The position numbers and the translations under genes were made by a program. Of a stretch of DNA of 64,000 nt, positions 1-8,211 are shown piece by piece (position 1 is the first letter of the stretch; every line of letters begins with the position of its first letter). Origin of the DNA: Psychrobacillus sp. OK028. GTDB taxonomy: Bacteria; Bacillota; Bacilli; Bacillales_A; Planococcaceae. The notes under the pieces are model-generated. The model ran no database searches. It was not told the DNA's origin and saw only the letters and a list, made by a program, of their open reading frames with translations. The DNA lies in NCBI RefSeq assembly GCF_900103605.1, contig NZ_FNHY01000006.1:186001-250000 (forward strand). The letters are read 5' to 3'.

Positions 1-340
1 CAACATTTGCTGTCGCAACTTGATCTCTAAAAACAGCTTCAAACGGAAATTCCATTCCATTCACAAGTCCTGTACCAGTTACAGTTACGACACAGTTCTG
101 ACCTTCTCTTTTACATTCAACTGAAGTAATTTCGTTTGCAGTAAAAGTGAAATTGTTTTCATCTGGTGTTTCTGTATCCTCAAAATCTAATGACAGAGTG
201 GAAGCAGCTAGCGTCGTAACACATACTTCTGCCAAGTACGTTAAGTTTCCTTCAATCGTACCGTTCTGACCTTCAAACTTAACATTATTATCCTCAGAAA
301 AAGCATCTACAGATACTCCACATGGACAAATATTCCCCAT
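1..340 (-). CDS. small unknown protein, possibly spore-surface associated (3' end outside window)
   Basis: An open reading frame on the minus strand starts with ATG at 340, six bases after a strong AAAGGAGGG ribosome site, and runs off the window edge after 113 codons. The product begins MGNICPCGVSVDAF and has scattered cysteines, a run of Asp/Glu/Asn near the middle, alternating hydrophobic beta-like segments, no signal peptide and no membrane segment. I do not recognise the family. It lies beside a spore-coat-like ATP-grasp/Mur-ligase locus and its leader carries a hairpin whose loop resembles that of the CotZ-like gene at 5839-6270, so a spore-surface role is inferred. The C-terminus is unseen. 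Confidence 0.6.
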   Translation of the reverse strand, partial: MGNICPCGVSVDAFSEDNNVKFEGQNGTIEGNLTYLAEVCVTTLAASTLSLDFEDTETPDENNFTFTANEITSVECKREGQNCVVTVTGTGLVNGMEFPFEAVFRDQVATANV

Positions 341-356
341 TATTATCCCTCCTTTC

Positions 357-390
357 AAGTAGAATACTGTAACATATTAAGAATCTACTT
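357..390 (-). promoter_or_regulatory. leader hairpin just upstream of the 340 gene
   Basis: AAGTAGA at 357-363 is the inverted complement of TCTACTT at 384-390, giving a 7-bp stem with a 20-base loop that abuts the ribosome site. On the minus strand the loop contains TTCTTAATATG, which also occurs in the palindrome before the CotZ-like gene (6289-6328). The function is unknown. Confidence 0.35.
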
Positions 391-455
391 CTTTTGGCAA
401 GGCAGTTTGTCCATACAGCGCATATTTAAATTTATTAGACTTCAATCTTCCAAAT

Positions 456-1838
456 CTAAGTTGGCTTATTTCGTAGTTTAAAAGCTAATTCTTTAATGGT
501 TTGGGAGTACATATCACCTTTAATAAGAATAATTGTTTCATCATCCACAATTTCTTTTAACAAATTATAGGCGAGGGTACCATTATTAAATTTATAGACA
601 GGTGATTTTAACCCAAGTTCCACTGCATGGTCAGCAATTATTTTGGCATGGAATCCTATTGTTATTAATAAATCTACTCCATTTTGGTAAACGATACTTC
701 CCGCCTCTTTATGGATAATGTAACCCCAGGACCCTAAATCCGTAATCGTCCCAATTATCGCTATCTTTTTTTTCTCTGCACCCACCTCATTCAGTACCTT
801 CAACGCTGCTTGCAAAGATGTCGTCGTCAAACTCCAAGTATCATCTAAAATGAGGGACCCATTGATGCCTTCTAAAACTTGAAGCTGCTTTTCATATTTT
901 ATAAAGGACCTTAAACGTTTTGCTGCATCCGTCACACTTACCCCCATTTCATAAACAGCAGCAATTGCATATAGCGCATTGTATACTTGATGCTCTCCAA
1001 AACCTGGTACAAATACTTGATAGTTTTTGTTTTTATGTTGGACACTAAATTGCATACCATCATTTCTGTAATGAATATTCATTGCTTTAAAATGACAATT
1101 TCTTTTCTTGCCAACTTTGACGATTTTTCCAGAGAAACGTTTTACATTAATCTTCCGAGTATTTATATCATCTCCGTTAATAATTAGTACACCTGTAGGA
1201 TCTATAATATCGACCATTTCTCCCTTTGCAGCTATATAACCTTCAAGCGTTTTGCAATAATTAAGGTGATGAGCACCTATATTTGTAATAATTCCTATGG
1301 TTGGCTTGAAATATTCTCCAGCTTTTAGAACGTCTCCTGGTGCACCAACAGCCGTTTCGAATATCGCTGCTTCCGTGTCCTCTTCCATTTTTAAAAGATA
1401 TTGTAAATAGGCTGTCCGTGAATTACTCGTGAGATTTGTAGCAGTCACTTTATGATCAAAGGACAAAATATGCTTAATCATTTCCTTTGTGGTTGTTTTA
1501 CCTGAGGTTCCTGTAATAGCGACAACTGGAATATCAAATAAGCTTCGATAATAATGGATAAACGTCCAATAGGCGTGTTCCGAATTTGCCACATAGATGA
1601 CCGTTACATTATCAGGAATTTCATTTTCTTTATAGTTCCATTCTGTCGCTAGCACTAAAGGAAAAAACTCCTCCAGACTTTTCCAGTTAACAATTCTTTT
1701 ATTTGTAAATAGAATTGTATTTTTGTGCTTAATTTGTTTAATACGGTAGGCACCAAAATAGATTTTCGTGTCATCCATTCCTTGTACTAACTTACCAGCA
1801 ATAATTCCTCTAATTTTGCTTACTGTATGGGCTTTCAT
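456..1838 (-). CDS. MurF-like Mur ligase family protein
   Basis: This 460-residue protein has the architecture of an ATP-dependent Mur ligase, closest by eye to MurF. Visible motifs are the P-loop GTSGKTT near residue 109, TNIGAHHLNYC followed by AAKGEM (the carbamylated-lysine region), GEHQVYNALYAIAA, and DDTWSLTTTSLQAAL matching the MurF DDSYNANP region. Family members join an amino acid or dipeptide to a carboxylate through an acyl-phosphate. The ATG at 1838 was chosen because a GGGGG ribosome site lies nine bases upstream; a longer frame to 1949 has no ribosome site. It sits apart from any division cluster, next to ATP-grasp ligases and coat-like genes, so a specialised rather than cell-wall role is inferred. 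It is divergent from the ATP-grasp gene at 1989. Confidence 0.8.
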   Translation of the reverse strand: MKAHTVSKIRGIIAGKLVQGMDDTKIYFGAYRIKQIKHKNTILFTNKRIVNWKSLEEFFPLVLATEWNYKENEIPDNVTVIYVANSEHAYWTFIHYYRSLFDIPVVAITGTSGKTTTKEMIKHILSFDHKVTATNLTSNSRTAYLQYLLKMEEDTEAAIFETAVGAPGDVLKAGEYFKPTIGIITNIGAHHLNYCKTLEGYIAAKGEMVDIIDPTGVLIINGDDINTRKINVKRFSGKIVKVGKKRNCHFKAMNIHYRNDGMQFSVQHKNKNYQVFVPGFGEHQVYNALYAIAAVYEMGVSVTDAAKRLRSFIKYEKQLQVLEGINGSLILDDTWSLTTTSLQAALKVLNEVGAEKKKIAIIGTITDLGSWGYIIHKEAGSIVYQNGVDLLITIGFHAKIIADHAVELGLKSPVYKFNNGTLAYNLLKEIVDDETIILIKGDMYSQTIKELAFKLRNKPT

Positions 1839-1988
1839 ACTTCTAAACACCCCCTTCACTCTCATCATATGTTGATATCTATAAGTGGATTGGATAATTT
1901 TCAAATAATTTACGTGATATTCAACCATCGCAACAATTAGACCAATCATACATATAAAGAGAGTCTGTATAAAAAAGGAGTGAACTGT

Positions 1989-3215
1989 TTGAAATCAATT
2001 ATTTTTATAAGTACAAATAAGTCAGGCTCCAGTAGAGAGGCTATTAAAGCAGCTGAAAAATTGGGGTACTATACAATTCTTTTTACAAATAATGAGAAAC
2101 AACTTGAGCAAAGAAAAGAATATATGGAAGTTCACAAAATGATTTCTGTGAACACAAATAGCATAGAGGAGATGGGAGAGGAAATTTCTAAGTTATTGCT
2201 CAAAGGTATAGATATAAAAACAATTGTAAGTTTTATCGACCCATTTGTTCATATCGCCTCTATTCTTTGCGATAAATTTTGTCAAAACTATAATTCATCC
2301 AATGCCATTAAAATTATGGAAGATAAAGAGGAGACACGAAAGTTTTTAGCGGATAAACCTTACACACCAAAATTTATATCTATTCTTCCAGATGATATAA
2401 TTTCCACTAAGTCACTGATCCAGGAAATAAACCTACCCATCATCGTAAAATCTCCAAAATCAACGGGTTCTAAGGATGTGCTTTTAGCTCGCGGTAAAGC
2501 TCAGCTAGAAAAGTATATTCAAATGCTACGCAGTAAGTACCCCGAAGAAACGATTATGCTTGAAGAGTTTATTGAAGGAGAGCAATGCTTAGTAGAAGCT
2601 ATTATCTATAAGAAACGTGCACATATTGTTGGAATTATTGAGCAAGAAATTACGAAAGGAAAACGATTTATCATTACTGGCTACGGAGTACTACAAGAAG
2701 TGCCAGACAATTTTAAAAAGGAATTGGAGGATGTACTTCATTCAATCGTTACTGCTTTTGACATCGAAAACGGTGCAATGCATCTCGAGATACGATTATC
2801 TGAAAGTGGCTGGAAGCTAATCGAGATTAACCCAAGGATATCGGGCGGAGCAATGAATAAGATGATTGAGGCAGCATATGGATTTAGTTTAGTCGAAGAA
2901 ACAATTAAGCTATTTGTAGGAGAACAGCCGAACCTTACACCAAGACATAAAAAACATGTATTTACGAAGTACATTATTTCTAGCCAAAAAGGAATACTGG
3001 AAAAAGTGACTGGAAAAGGGAGAGCAAGCAAATCTCCGGGAGTAGTAGCCGTCTATGTTAAGCCTAAAAAAGGGACTCTTATAATGCCACCATTATCCAT
3101 GGGACATCGATATGCATATATCATTGCAACCGGAAGTAGTTTAGCAGAAGCCAAAACGAATGCAAATACCGCAGCATCAGAAATTGAATTCCATATACAA
3201 GGATACGAAAATTAG
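1989..3215 (+). CDS. ATP-grasp carboxylate-amine ligase (paralogue of 6357-7568)
   Basis: This 408-residue protein has an N-terminal Rossmann-like lobe (IIFISTNKSGSS near residues 3-14), a central ATP-grasp fold with PIIVKSPKSTGSKDV near residue 150 binding ATP, the metal-site motif LIEINPRISGG near 280, and a C-terminal lobe typical of CarB/BacD-like ligases. Such enzymes couple a carboxylate to an amine through an acyl-phosphate. The start is TTG at 1989, eight bases after AAGGAG; the GTG at 1980 overlaps that ribosome site. A CATACATA sequence at 1949-1956 resembles a SigE -10 box but has no good -35. It is divergent from the MurF-like gene and closely resembles the gene at 6357-7568, so the substrate may be related. 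Substrate unknown. Confidence 0.8.
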   Translation: MKSIIFISTNKSGSSREAIKAAEKLGYYTILFTNNEKQLEQRKEYMEVHKMISVNTNSIEEMGEEISKLLLKGIDIKTIVSFIDPFVHIASILCDKFCQNYNSSNAIKIMEDKEETRKFLADKPYTPKFISILPDDIISTKSLIQEINLPIIVKSPKSTGSKDVLLARGKAQLEKYIQMLRSKYPEETIMLEEFIEGEQCLVEAIIYKKRAHIVGIIEQEITKGKRFIITGYGVLQEVPDNFKKELEDVLHSIVTAFDIENGAMHLEIRLSESGWKLIEINPRISGGAMNKMIEAAYGFSLVEETIKLFVGEQPNLTPRHKKHVFTKYIISSQKGILEKVTGKGRASKSPGVVAVYVKPKKGTLIMPPLSMGHRYAYIIATGSSLAEAKTNANTAASEIEFHIQGYEN

Positions 3216-3241
3216 AACACCTTATAGGTGCTCTTTTTTTT
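3215..3241 (+). terminator. terminator of the 1989-3215 gene
   Basis: A short stem CACCT/AGGTG (3218-3230) directly after the TAG stop is followed by a run of eight or more T. Confidence 0.6.
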
Positions 3242-3277
3242 GTATAATACTAATAACTTTTATGATAAGCGTAATAA

Positions 3278-3321
3278 ACCCAAGTAACAGTGCTGCAATA
3301 TGTGCGCACTATTACTTGGGT
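3278..3321 (-). terminator. hairpin terminator after the fusion ligase gene
   Basis: ACCCAAGTAA (3278-3287) and TTACTTGGGT (3312-3321) form a perfect 10-bp stem with further GTGC/GCAC pairing inside. It lies six bases past the stop codon of the 3327-5495 gene. The T-tail is weak (TTTATT). Confidence 0.55.
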
Positions 3322-3326
3322 ATAAT

Positions 3327-5495
3327 TTATTCTCTAAAGAATCTATCCAAAAACTGAACAGTATCAAACATATTTGTTTTACTAGCACCTTTTACTAAAA
3401 TAGTATCATTCTTCTTCACGATTTCCTTTAAAAGTTCATGCATTTTATCCTTATCTGTAAAATGATACGTATGCTGTGCTGGAAAGCCCCTTGCAATTGC
3501 TTGTGCTCCAATTTCTTCTGTCCGATAACCGTAAGTGATTAACACATCGATCCCCTGCTCATACACATAATCTCCAACCTTACGATATTCCTGCTCTCTT
3601 AAATCTCCTAATTCTCTCATTTGACCAATAATTGCTATGTTACGATTCTTCCCTATATTTTTTAATACATCAATGGCAGCTTTTACGCCTTGGGGATGTG
3701 AGTGAACCGTGTCATCAATTACGGTTATGTTATCTTTGCAATCATAAACTGTTAACCTTCTAGGTGGTTTTCTAAAAATTAGACCTGCCTTTATTTCCAT
3801 TGGTGTAAACCCTAAGTAGTCGGCAACTGCAATAGCGTTTAATGCGTTATAAACATGATGCTCCCCTAAAATAGGGATAAACATCTCTATTTCTTGTCGC
3901 TGTAGCTTAATCTTAAAGCTCATGCCGTTATCCACATATTTAATACCGTAGGCTCTATAATTGGCTGGTGATTTTGTACTAACTGTCATAATCTTCCCTT
4001 TAAATTGATTCGTCTCCAAATGCTTTGAGTTATCATCATCTTTATTGATAACTAGAATACCCGTTTGATCCATGCCGTGAATTAACTCAGACTTTGCCTT
4101 TGCAACTCCTTTAATATCTCCATCAAAGTTTCCAACATGTGCAAGACCAATATTCGTTACAACACTAATATTAGGTTGGATAATACTACAATGCTCTGTA
4201 ATAACACCTGGGTAGGCCATCCCATATTCGAGGACAACTGCTTCATGTGTTTGATTAATTTCCTCAGCATGTTTTTTTGTATGCTCTGTTGTATTCCAAT
4301 AATCCTTTGACTCGAAAATATTCCATTTTTTAGCCAAAATAGATGCAAGAAAAGCTTTAGATGTCGTTTTTCCAGCACTCCCTGTTATTGCGATGATCGG
4401 TAATTTCTTTTTGACCTTACTATTTCTTTTTTTAGCTGCTGCTATTTCCTTTCTAATTTGCAGTTGATTTTCTGCAACGTATTTAGCATATTTTATCGAA
4501 TTTATCACGACGTCTAATTCTAAATAGAAGGCTGGTGGACATCCAGGGCGCCAGTTCACCTCGTAGATCCAAATTTTTAGATTTTCATCTAATCCAATAT
4601 CTATTCCTATTTCATCAATTACCTCGCCGTACTTTTCCATTTGAATTTGATCTAGGTGTTCAGCTAATGACAAAGAAAAGTGCTCCAGCAGGCGCCTAAT
4701 ATTAAATGCCTCTTCCTTAAATTCCTGCTGAAGAAATGGGTCTAAGTAATTCGTAAACCCTCCATTATTAATATTGGCAATGATCGAACCATTTGGTGCA
4801 ATCCTTGGATAAATAGTCGTGACTACCCATTTACCATCTCCGTTTTTCTGAACATGAAGCCTAAAGTCAAATACCTGACCAGATTTTGTAGTGGAATTTA
4901 TATATGGTTGGACTATATAGGTGCCTTCTGACAGTTTTCCTTCGAGAAAGCTATTTATCCCTTGCTTCGTATATGTTGCATCATGAGAGTCCTTTCTCAC
5001 TACATAGGTATCTCCTACTTTACTGATGAAATAGATTCCCTTCCCCTTTCTTCCATCAATTGGTTTAAAGACAATCTTATGAAAGGAGGAGATGAATTTA
5101 TGAAAACCCTCTACATTCTTTATTATTTCAGAGGGAATTAAGTAGCTTGAAAATTCCTTTGCTCCCTTAAGCCGTTCATTGATATTCCACTTGTTTCCTA
5201 TGGAGTTTGTTGTAAAAGGAATTTCACTTTTTAGTTTGTTAATAATCAACTTAGATTTAGCTAATTTTTCGGGACTTCCTGCATTATAAATTACGTCCGG
5301 AAAAGGCATAATTCTTTCCTTCCAGCCTCCATTTTCATATACTTGCCCTCGTATTGTTCGATTAACAAAATTTACGGTGCCTGGTGAAAAATAAAAAAAG
5401 TTGACTCCTTCCGCCTTAGCAACTGCTGCATATGCATAAGACTTTATAACAGTTGTTGGATTCCTTCGGTGATGTAGCATTCCTATTGTTGTCAT
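3327..5495 (-). CDS. YheC/YheD-type ATP-grasp fused to a Mur ligase
   Basis: A 722-residue two-domain ligase. Residues about 1-345 are a YheC/YheD-like ATP-grasp domain: FKPIDGRKGKGIYF near 142, VQPYI, FDFRLHVQ and the metal-site EVNWRPG near 312. Residues about 360-722 are a MurF-like ligase: TGSAGKTTSK near 370, TNIGLAHVGNF with AKAKSE, GEHHVYNALNAIA, VIDDTVHSHPQGVKAA and KGASKTN. YheC and YheD of B. subtilis are spore-coat-associated ATP-grasp proteins. ATP-grasp plus Mur ligase in one chain is the order of catalytic domains in cyanophycin synthetase, which builds a non-ribosomal peptide polymer. The start is ATG 5495 with GGGAG seven bases upstream. A peptide or poly-amino-acid product in the spore coat is inference. 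Confidence 0.85.
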   Translation of the reverse strand: MTTIGMLHHRRNPTTVIKSYAYAAVAKAEGVNFFYFSPGTVNFVNRTIRGQVYENGGWKERIMPFPDVIYNAGSPEKLAKSKLIINKLKSEIPFTTNSIGNKWNINERLKGAKEFSSYLIPSEIIKNVEGFHKFISSFHKIVFKPIDGRKGKGIYFISKVGDTYVVRKDSHDATYTKQGINSFLEGKLSEGTYIVQPYINSTTKSGQVFDFRLHVQKNGDGKWVVTTIYPRIAPNGSIIANINNGGFTNYLDPFLQQEFKEEAFNIRRLLEHFSLSLAEHLDQIQMEKYGEVIDEIGIDIGLDENLKIWIYEVNWRPGCPPAFYLELDVVINSIKYAKYVAENQLQIRKEIAAAKKRNSKVKKKLPIIAITGSAGKTTSKAFLASILAKKWNIFESKDYWNTTEHTKKHAEEINQTHEAVVLEYGMAYPGVITEHCSIIQPNISVVTNIGLAHVGNFDGDIKGVAKAKSELIHGMDQTGILVINKDDDNSKHLETNQFKGKIMTVSTKSPANYRAYGIKYVDNGMSFKIKLQRQEIEMFIPILGEHHVYNALNAIAVADYLGFTPMEIKAGLIFRKPPRRLTVYDCKDNITVIDDTVHSHPQGVKAAIDVLKNIGKNRNIAIIGQMRELGDLREQEYRKVGDYVYEQGIDVLITYGYRTEEIGAQAIARGFPAQHTYHFTDKDKMHELLKEIVKKNDTILVKGASKTNMFDTVQFLDRFFRE

Positions 5496-5761
5496 TGATT
5501 TTCTCCCTTATATTTAATTTTTTACATAGCTATATATCTATTAAATTCAGTGATAAAGCTTTGTATATGGACAAACGTTCAGTTTATGTAAATTTCAACT
5601 TAAAGGAGATTTCCCAAAAGGAGTTATTCTTTTTAGTGCAGAAAAATTCATTAGATGTGGGCGTTTGTTGGAACAATTCGTAAATTGGTGTTATGAGGAA
5701 AATAATATCTGGAAGTAGTAGCCCCTCGTACGCTACTATCGAGAAAATTCCTAAAAAACAA
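5496..5761. other. gene-poor gap with possible decayed coding tail
   Basis: No intact gene is visible. On the plus strand a frame free of stops from about 5551 to TAG 5716-5718 encodes a protein-like tail ending CYEENNIWK, but it has no start codon with a ribosome site; it may be a gene remnant. On the minus strand this is the leader of the fusion ligase gene. Confidence 0.25.
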
Positions 5762-5801
5762 AAACAGATGGAGAAAAACGACTATCTTTCTCCATCTGTT
5801 T
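5762..5801 (-). terminator. terminator of the CotZ-like gene
   Basis: AAACAGATGGAGAAA (5762-5776) and its exact inverse complement (5787-5801) form a 15-bp stem, followed on the minus strand by TGTTTTTTA. Confidence 0.8.
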
Positions 5802-5838
5802 TATTTTCGAGACTTATTAGACAGCCTTTTGCTTGGTA

Positions 5839-6270
5839 TTACCATTTTGGCTCAATGATAATTTTTCTTTTAAGCATTTCCGTATCTAACGGTTGTATCG
5901 CACAGATACAGCTGACATCTACAACCTTACAGATAGATGTTTTCTCTAGTTTAACTACATCACAAGGAGAGTTAGTTAAACTGCCTTCAATATCTAAAGG
6001 ACGTAGCAATGAAATGGTTGCACAACAATTGTCTAAGTCCACCGATTCTATTCGGAAAAATTTTGTTTCAATACCCTCCATGACACTGTGTAAGCTCAAG
6101 AATTCTCCATTTTGTGTTACCAGGAGGAAGGGAATAGTATCAGTTCCGACTATTTTAGCGAGTAGGTTTCCAAAAAATTTTGTTTGAGAGTTTTGTAATA
6201 AATCCTGGAGTATTTTTAATTCGAAAAGTGCTTCACAAATACAATGATTACTTATTCGTTCACTGTTCAA
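5839..6270 (-). CDS. CotY/CotZ-family spore coat (exosporium) protein
   Basis: A 143-residue Cys-rich protein matching the CotY/CotZ family in length and motif order: an N-terminal CICEAL, then DTIPFLL, a central FFRIESVDLDNCCATISLL, and VVKLEKTSICKVVDVSCIC near the C-terminus. CotY and CotZ are crust or exosporium morphogenetic proteins that cross-link through disulfides on the mature spore. The start is TTG 6270; the GGAGGG ribosome site lies 12 bases upstream, a little far. It is the middle gene of a same-strand run ATP-grasp (6357-7568), cotZ-like, fusion ligase (3327-5495). A 17-bp palindrome lies directly upstream. The family is recognised with fair confidence; the placement with amide ligases suggests the coat protein or its matrix is the target. 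Confidence 0.8.
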   Translation of the reverse strand: MNSERISNHCICEALFELKILQDLLQNSQTKFFGNLLAKIVGTDTIPFLLVTQNGEFLSLHSVMEGIETKFFRIESVDLDNCCATISLLRPLDIEGSLTNSPCDVVKLEKTSICKVVDVSCICAIQPLDTEMLKRKIIIEPKW

Positions 6271-6288
6271 TTCCTTATCACTCCCTCC

Positions 6289-6328
6289 CTACCTTGGTAT
6301 TCTTATCATATTAAGAATACCAAGGTAG
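6289..6328. promoter_or_regulatory. 17-bp perfect palindrome touching the cotZ-like ribosome site
   Basis: CTACCTTGGTATTCTTA (6289-6305) is repeated in exact inverse complement at 6312-6328 with a 6-base loop. In the transcript the stem ends against GGGAGG. There is no T-run, so it is not an ordinary terminator for the upstream ATP-grasp gene. It could be an RNA stability or translation element, or a DNA operator. Confidence 0.5.
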
Positions 6329-6356
6329 ATACGGGTAAAAGGCATCTACTTTCTCG

Positions 6357-7568
6357 TTAAAATGGCTCAATATAAAATTTTATTTCCTTAGCAGCAGCTT
6401 GAGCAATTTCCTTTGCTTGGGCTTCTGTTTCAGAAACTGCGATGATGCAAGCATAGCGGTCACCCATTGAATAAGGTTTCTTAAGAACTGTCCCTTTCAA
6501 TGGTTTAACATAAACGTATGTGACCCCTGGATGCGCTAATGCCTGTTCTTTCCCTTTAACTTTCAGTAGTTTGCCTCGTGATTGAATAGTTAAATACGTA
6601 GCGTTCACGTATTTACTCTTGGTTTTGGTGAATGCAGGTTCTTCTCCTAAATAAGTATTTAATATTTCTTTCAACAAATTAATGCCAGTACCCTCTTCAA
6701 TAATTTGGTTCATGACACCTCCGGACATTCTTGGATTTATCTCAATTAGCTTCCATTCATTTTGAACTAGCTTCAGCTCCATATGACAGGAGCCGTTTGA
6801 AAAGCCTAGTTCCCTCATGATGTCCGAAATATGAGTTATCAGGTTTATACGCAATGTTTCTTCTAATATTGCAGGATACTGATAAGCACCGACAATAAAC
6901 TTTCCATTGTAGATAACGTCTTGCTCCAATACCTCCATAAATTTCAGTACACCGTTGTGGACGACCAATTCAACGAGATACTGGGACCCTTCCAAAAATT
7001 CTTCTATTAGTAAGCTACTATTAGGATATTTATCTCTCAAATATCCGATGGCTTTCGTCAGCTCGGCAGCCGTTGTAACCATGAACACATCCTTGGAACC
7101 GTTTGAAACAGGTGCCTTGATCACTAGAGGGAGTGGGAGGGGGGAGTTACCATTTATATTTTGAAGGGAATCCTCTGGATGAGTTATCCAATATACAGGA
7201 GTTATGGGGAGATGCTTTATTGTTTCTCTTAATGTTATTTTGTTTTCCATTATGCTTAATGGTTGTAAGGAGACGACCTTTAACCCTAGCAGTTTGGAAA
7301 GACGGGCTGCGTATGCAACATACGGATCTATGAAACTAACACATGCACATATTTGTTTACCTGTTTTCTGCAGCAATAATATTTCGTATGTTATGCGCTG
7401 CTCGTTCAACAAGTCCTTTATGAGAATAGCCTGATCTACTTCTGCAAATTCCAGATGGCTGTGTTTATCCGTGAATAATATGACGGCGTATCCCATTTCC
7501 TTTGCAACCGTTAATGCTGCTCTACTTGTGCCATATTTATTACTCCCGATAAATACAATTGTCTTCAT
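6357..7568 (-). CDS. ATP-grasp carboxylate-amine ligase (paralogue of 1989-3215)
   Basis: A 403-residue ATP-grasp enzyme built like the 1989-3215 product: Rossmann-like IVFIGSNKYGTSRAAL at the N-terminus, LVIKAPVSNGSKDVF near residue 150, LLIEEFLEG, LIEINPRMSGG near 275 and a matching C-terminal lobe ending in a segment about Tyr-Val-Lys-Pro and GDRYACII. Start ATG 7568 is chosen by alignment with the paralogue (MKTIVFIG) and by AAGGTGG upstream; a frame to 7586 adds six residues. It precedes the CotZ-like gene by 86 bases on the same strand and is likely co-transcribed. Substrate unknown. Confidence 0.8.
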   Translation of the reverse strand: MKTIVFIGSNKYGTSRAALTVAKEMGYAVILFTDKHSHLEFAEVDQAILIKDLLNEQRITYEILLLQKTGKQICACVSFIDPYVAYAARLSKLLGLKVVSLQPLSIMENKITLRETIKHLPITPVYWITHPEDSLQNINGNSPLPLPLVIKAPVSNGSKDVFMVTTAAELTKAIGYLRDKYPNSSLLIEEFLEGSQYLVELVVHNGVLKFMEVLEQDVIYNGKFIVGAYQYPAILEETLRINLITHISDIMRELGFSNGSCHMELKLVQNEWKLIEINPRMSGGVMNQIIEEGTGINLLKEILNTYLGEEPAFTKTKSKYVNATYLTIQSRGKLLKVKGKEQALAHPGVTYVYVKPLKGTVLKKPYSMGDRYACIIAVSETEAQAKEIAQAAAKEIKFYIEPF

Positions 7569-7764
7569 CACACTAACCACCTTCATCCATATTCGCTTTG
7601 TTACAGAATATGTGGAAGAAAGGAAGTCGGTGAGTGAACTGTTCTACCTGCATTATAAGAAAATCCGAGAAAAAGACGCCAAGTCTTAAAATTTCAATGC
7701 TGTTTCTATAGGTTTTCGAAGGATTTTGGATAGACATTTTGCATATGTTTACCGATTATTTTTT

Positions 7765-7802
7765 GAGATGATAGTCGTGACTAACGTCACGACTATCATC
7801 TC
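7765..7802. repeat. 17-bp perfect inverted repeat, 4-base loop
   Basis: GAGATGATAGTCGTGAC (7765-7781) and its exact inverse complement (7786-7802) flank TAAC. A weak T/C-rich tail follows on the plus strand and an A-run precedes it, so it could act as a bidirectional terminator, though no gene ends beside it. Confidence 0.7.
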
Positions 7803-8113
7803 TTCTCCCGGTAATCTTATGGCGTCTGCCTGTCCGTCACCCTCTTAAAACTCTTAAAAACAGGTTAGTGCGGTTTTGATAATTAGTGAAAAGAATACTC
7901 TCCTATTTAAAAAGGAAGCTTACGAAGATGCAATTTCGTTCGCTATTTCGCTTCTTTTTTTAGAGAACACTTACTATTTTTTCCACTAGTATAAAAGAAA
8001 TGCTGCTTCTTCATCCTCATTTCTTCTTTACTTTGCCTAATATTATCATCTAAGCAATACGCTGTGGCCAATTTAGTTAGGGAGTACCACTCGCTTCGTT
8101 GATTGTAGTGCAA

Positions 8114-8211
8114 GGTGGCGACTTCAGCGGGATGAGTGAGACAGATGAGATATCACAGCGGCGCGTAGCGACGGTGATAGCTCATCGCTCACCCCGCGAA
8201 ACGCGTCCACC
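8114..8211. repeat. 98-nt GC-rich imperfect hairpin, probable interspersed repeat
   Basis: Nested complementary blocks run GGTGG...CCACC (8114-8118/8207-8211), AGCGGG...CCCGC, GTGAG...CTCAC, GATGAG...CTCATC and TATCAC...GTGATA, giving one long hairpin. It is clearly richer in GC than its surroundings. From memory, such hairpin units recur between genes in Bacillaceae and Planococcaceae genomes; that is not verified here. Confidence 0.55.

Noticed and set aside
1949-1956. CATACATA as SigE -10 of the 1989 gene
   Set aside because: No acceptable -35 at the required spacing, so not listed as a promoter.
5551-5718. Plus-strand coding-like tail ending CYEENNIWK
   Set aside because: Protein-like composition, but no start codon with a ribosome site and no recognised family; noted only as a possible remnant.
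7590-7689. Plus-strand frame ending HYKKIREKDAKS
   Set aside because: Its upstream half is antisense to the ATP-grasp gene and it has no own start; could be a remnant but unsupported.
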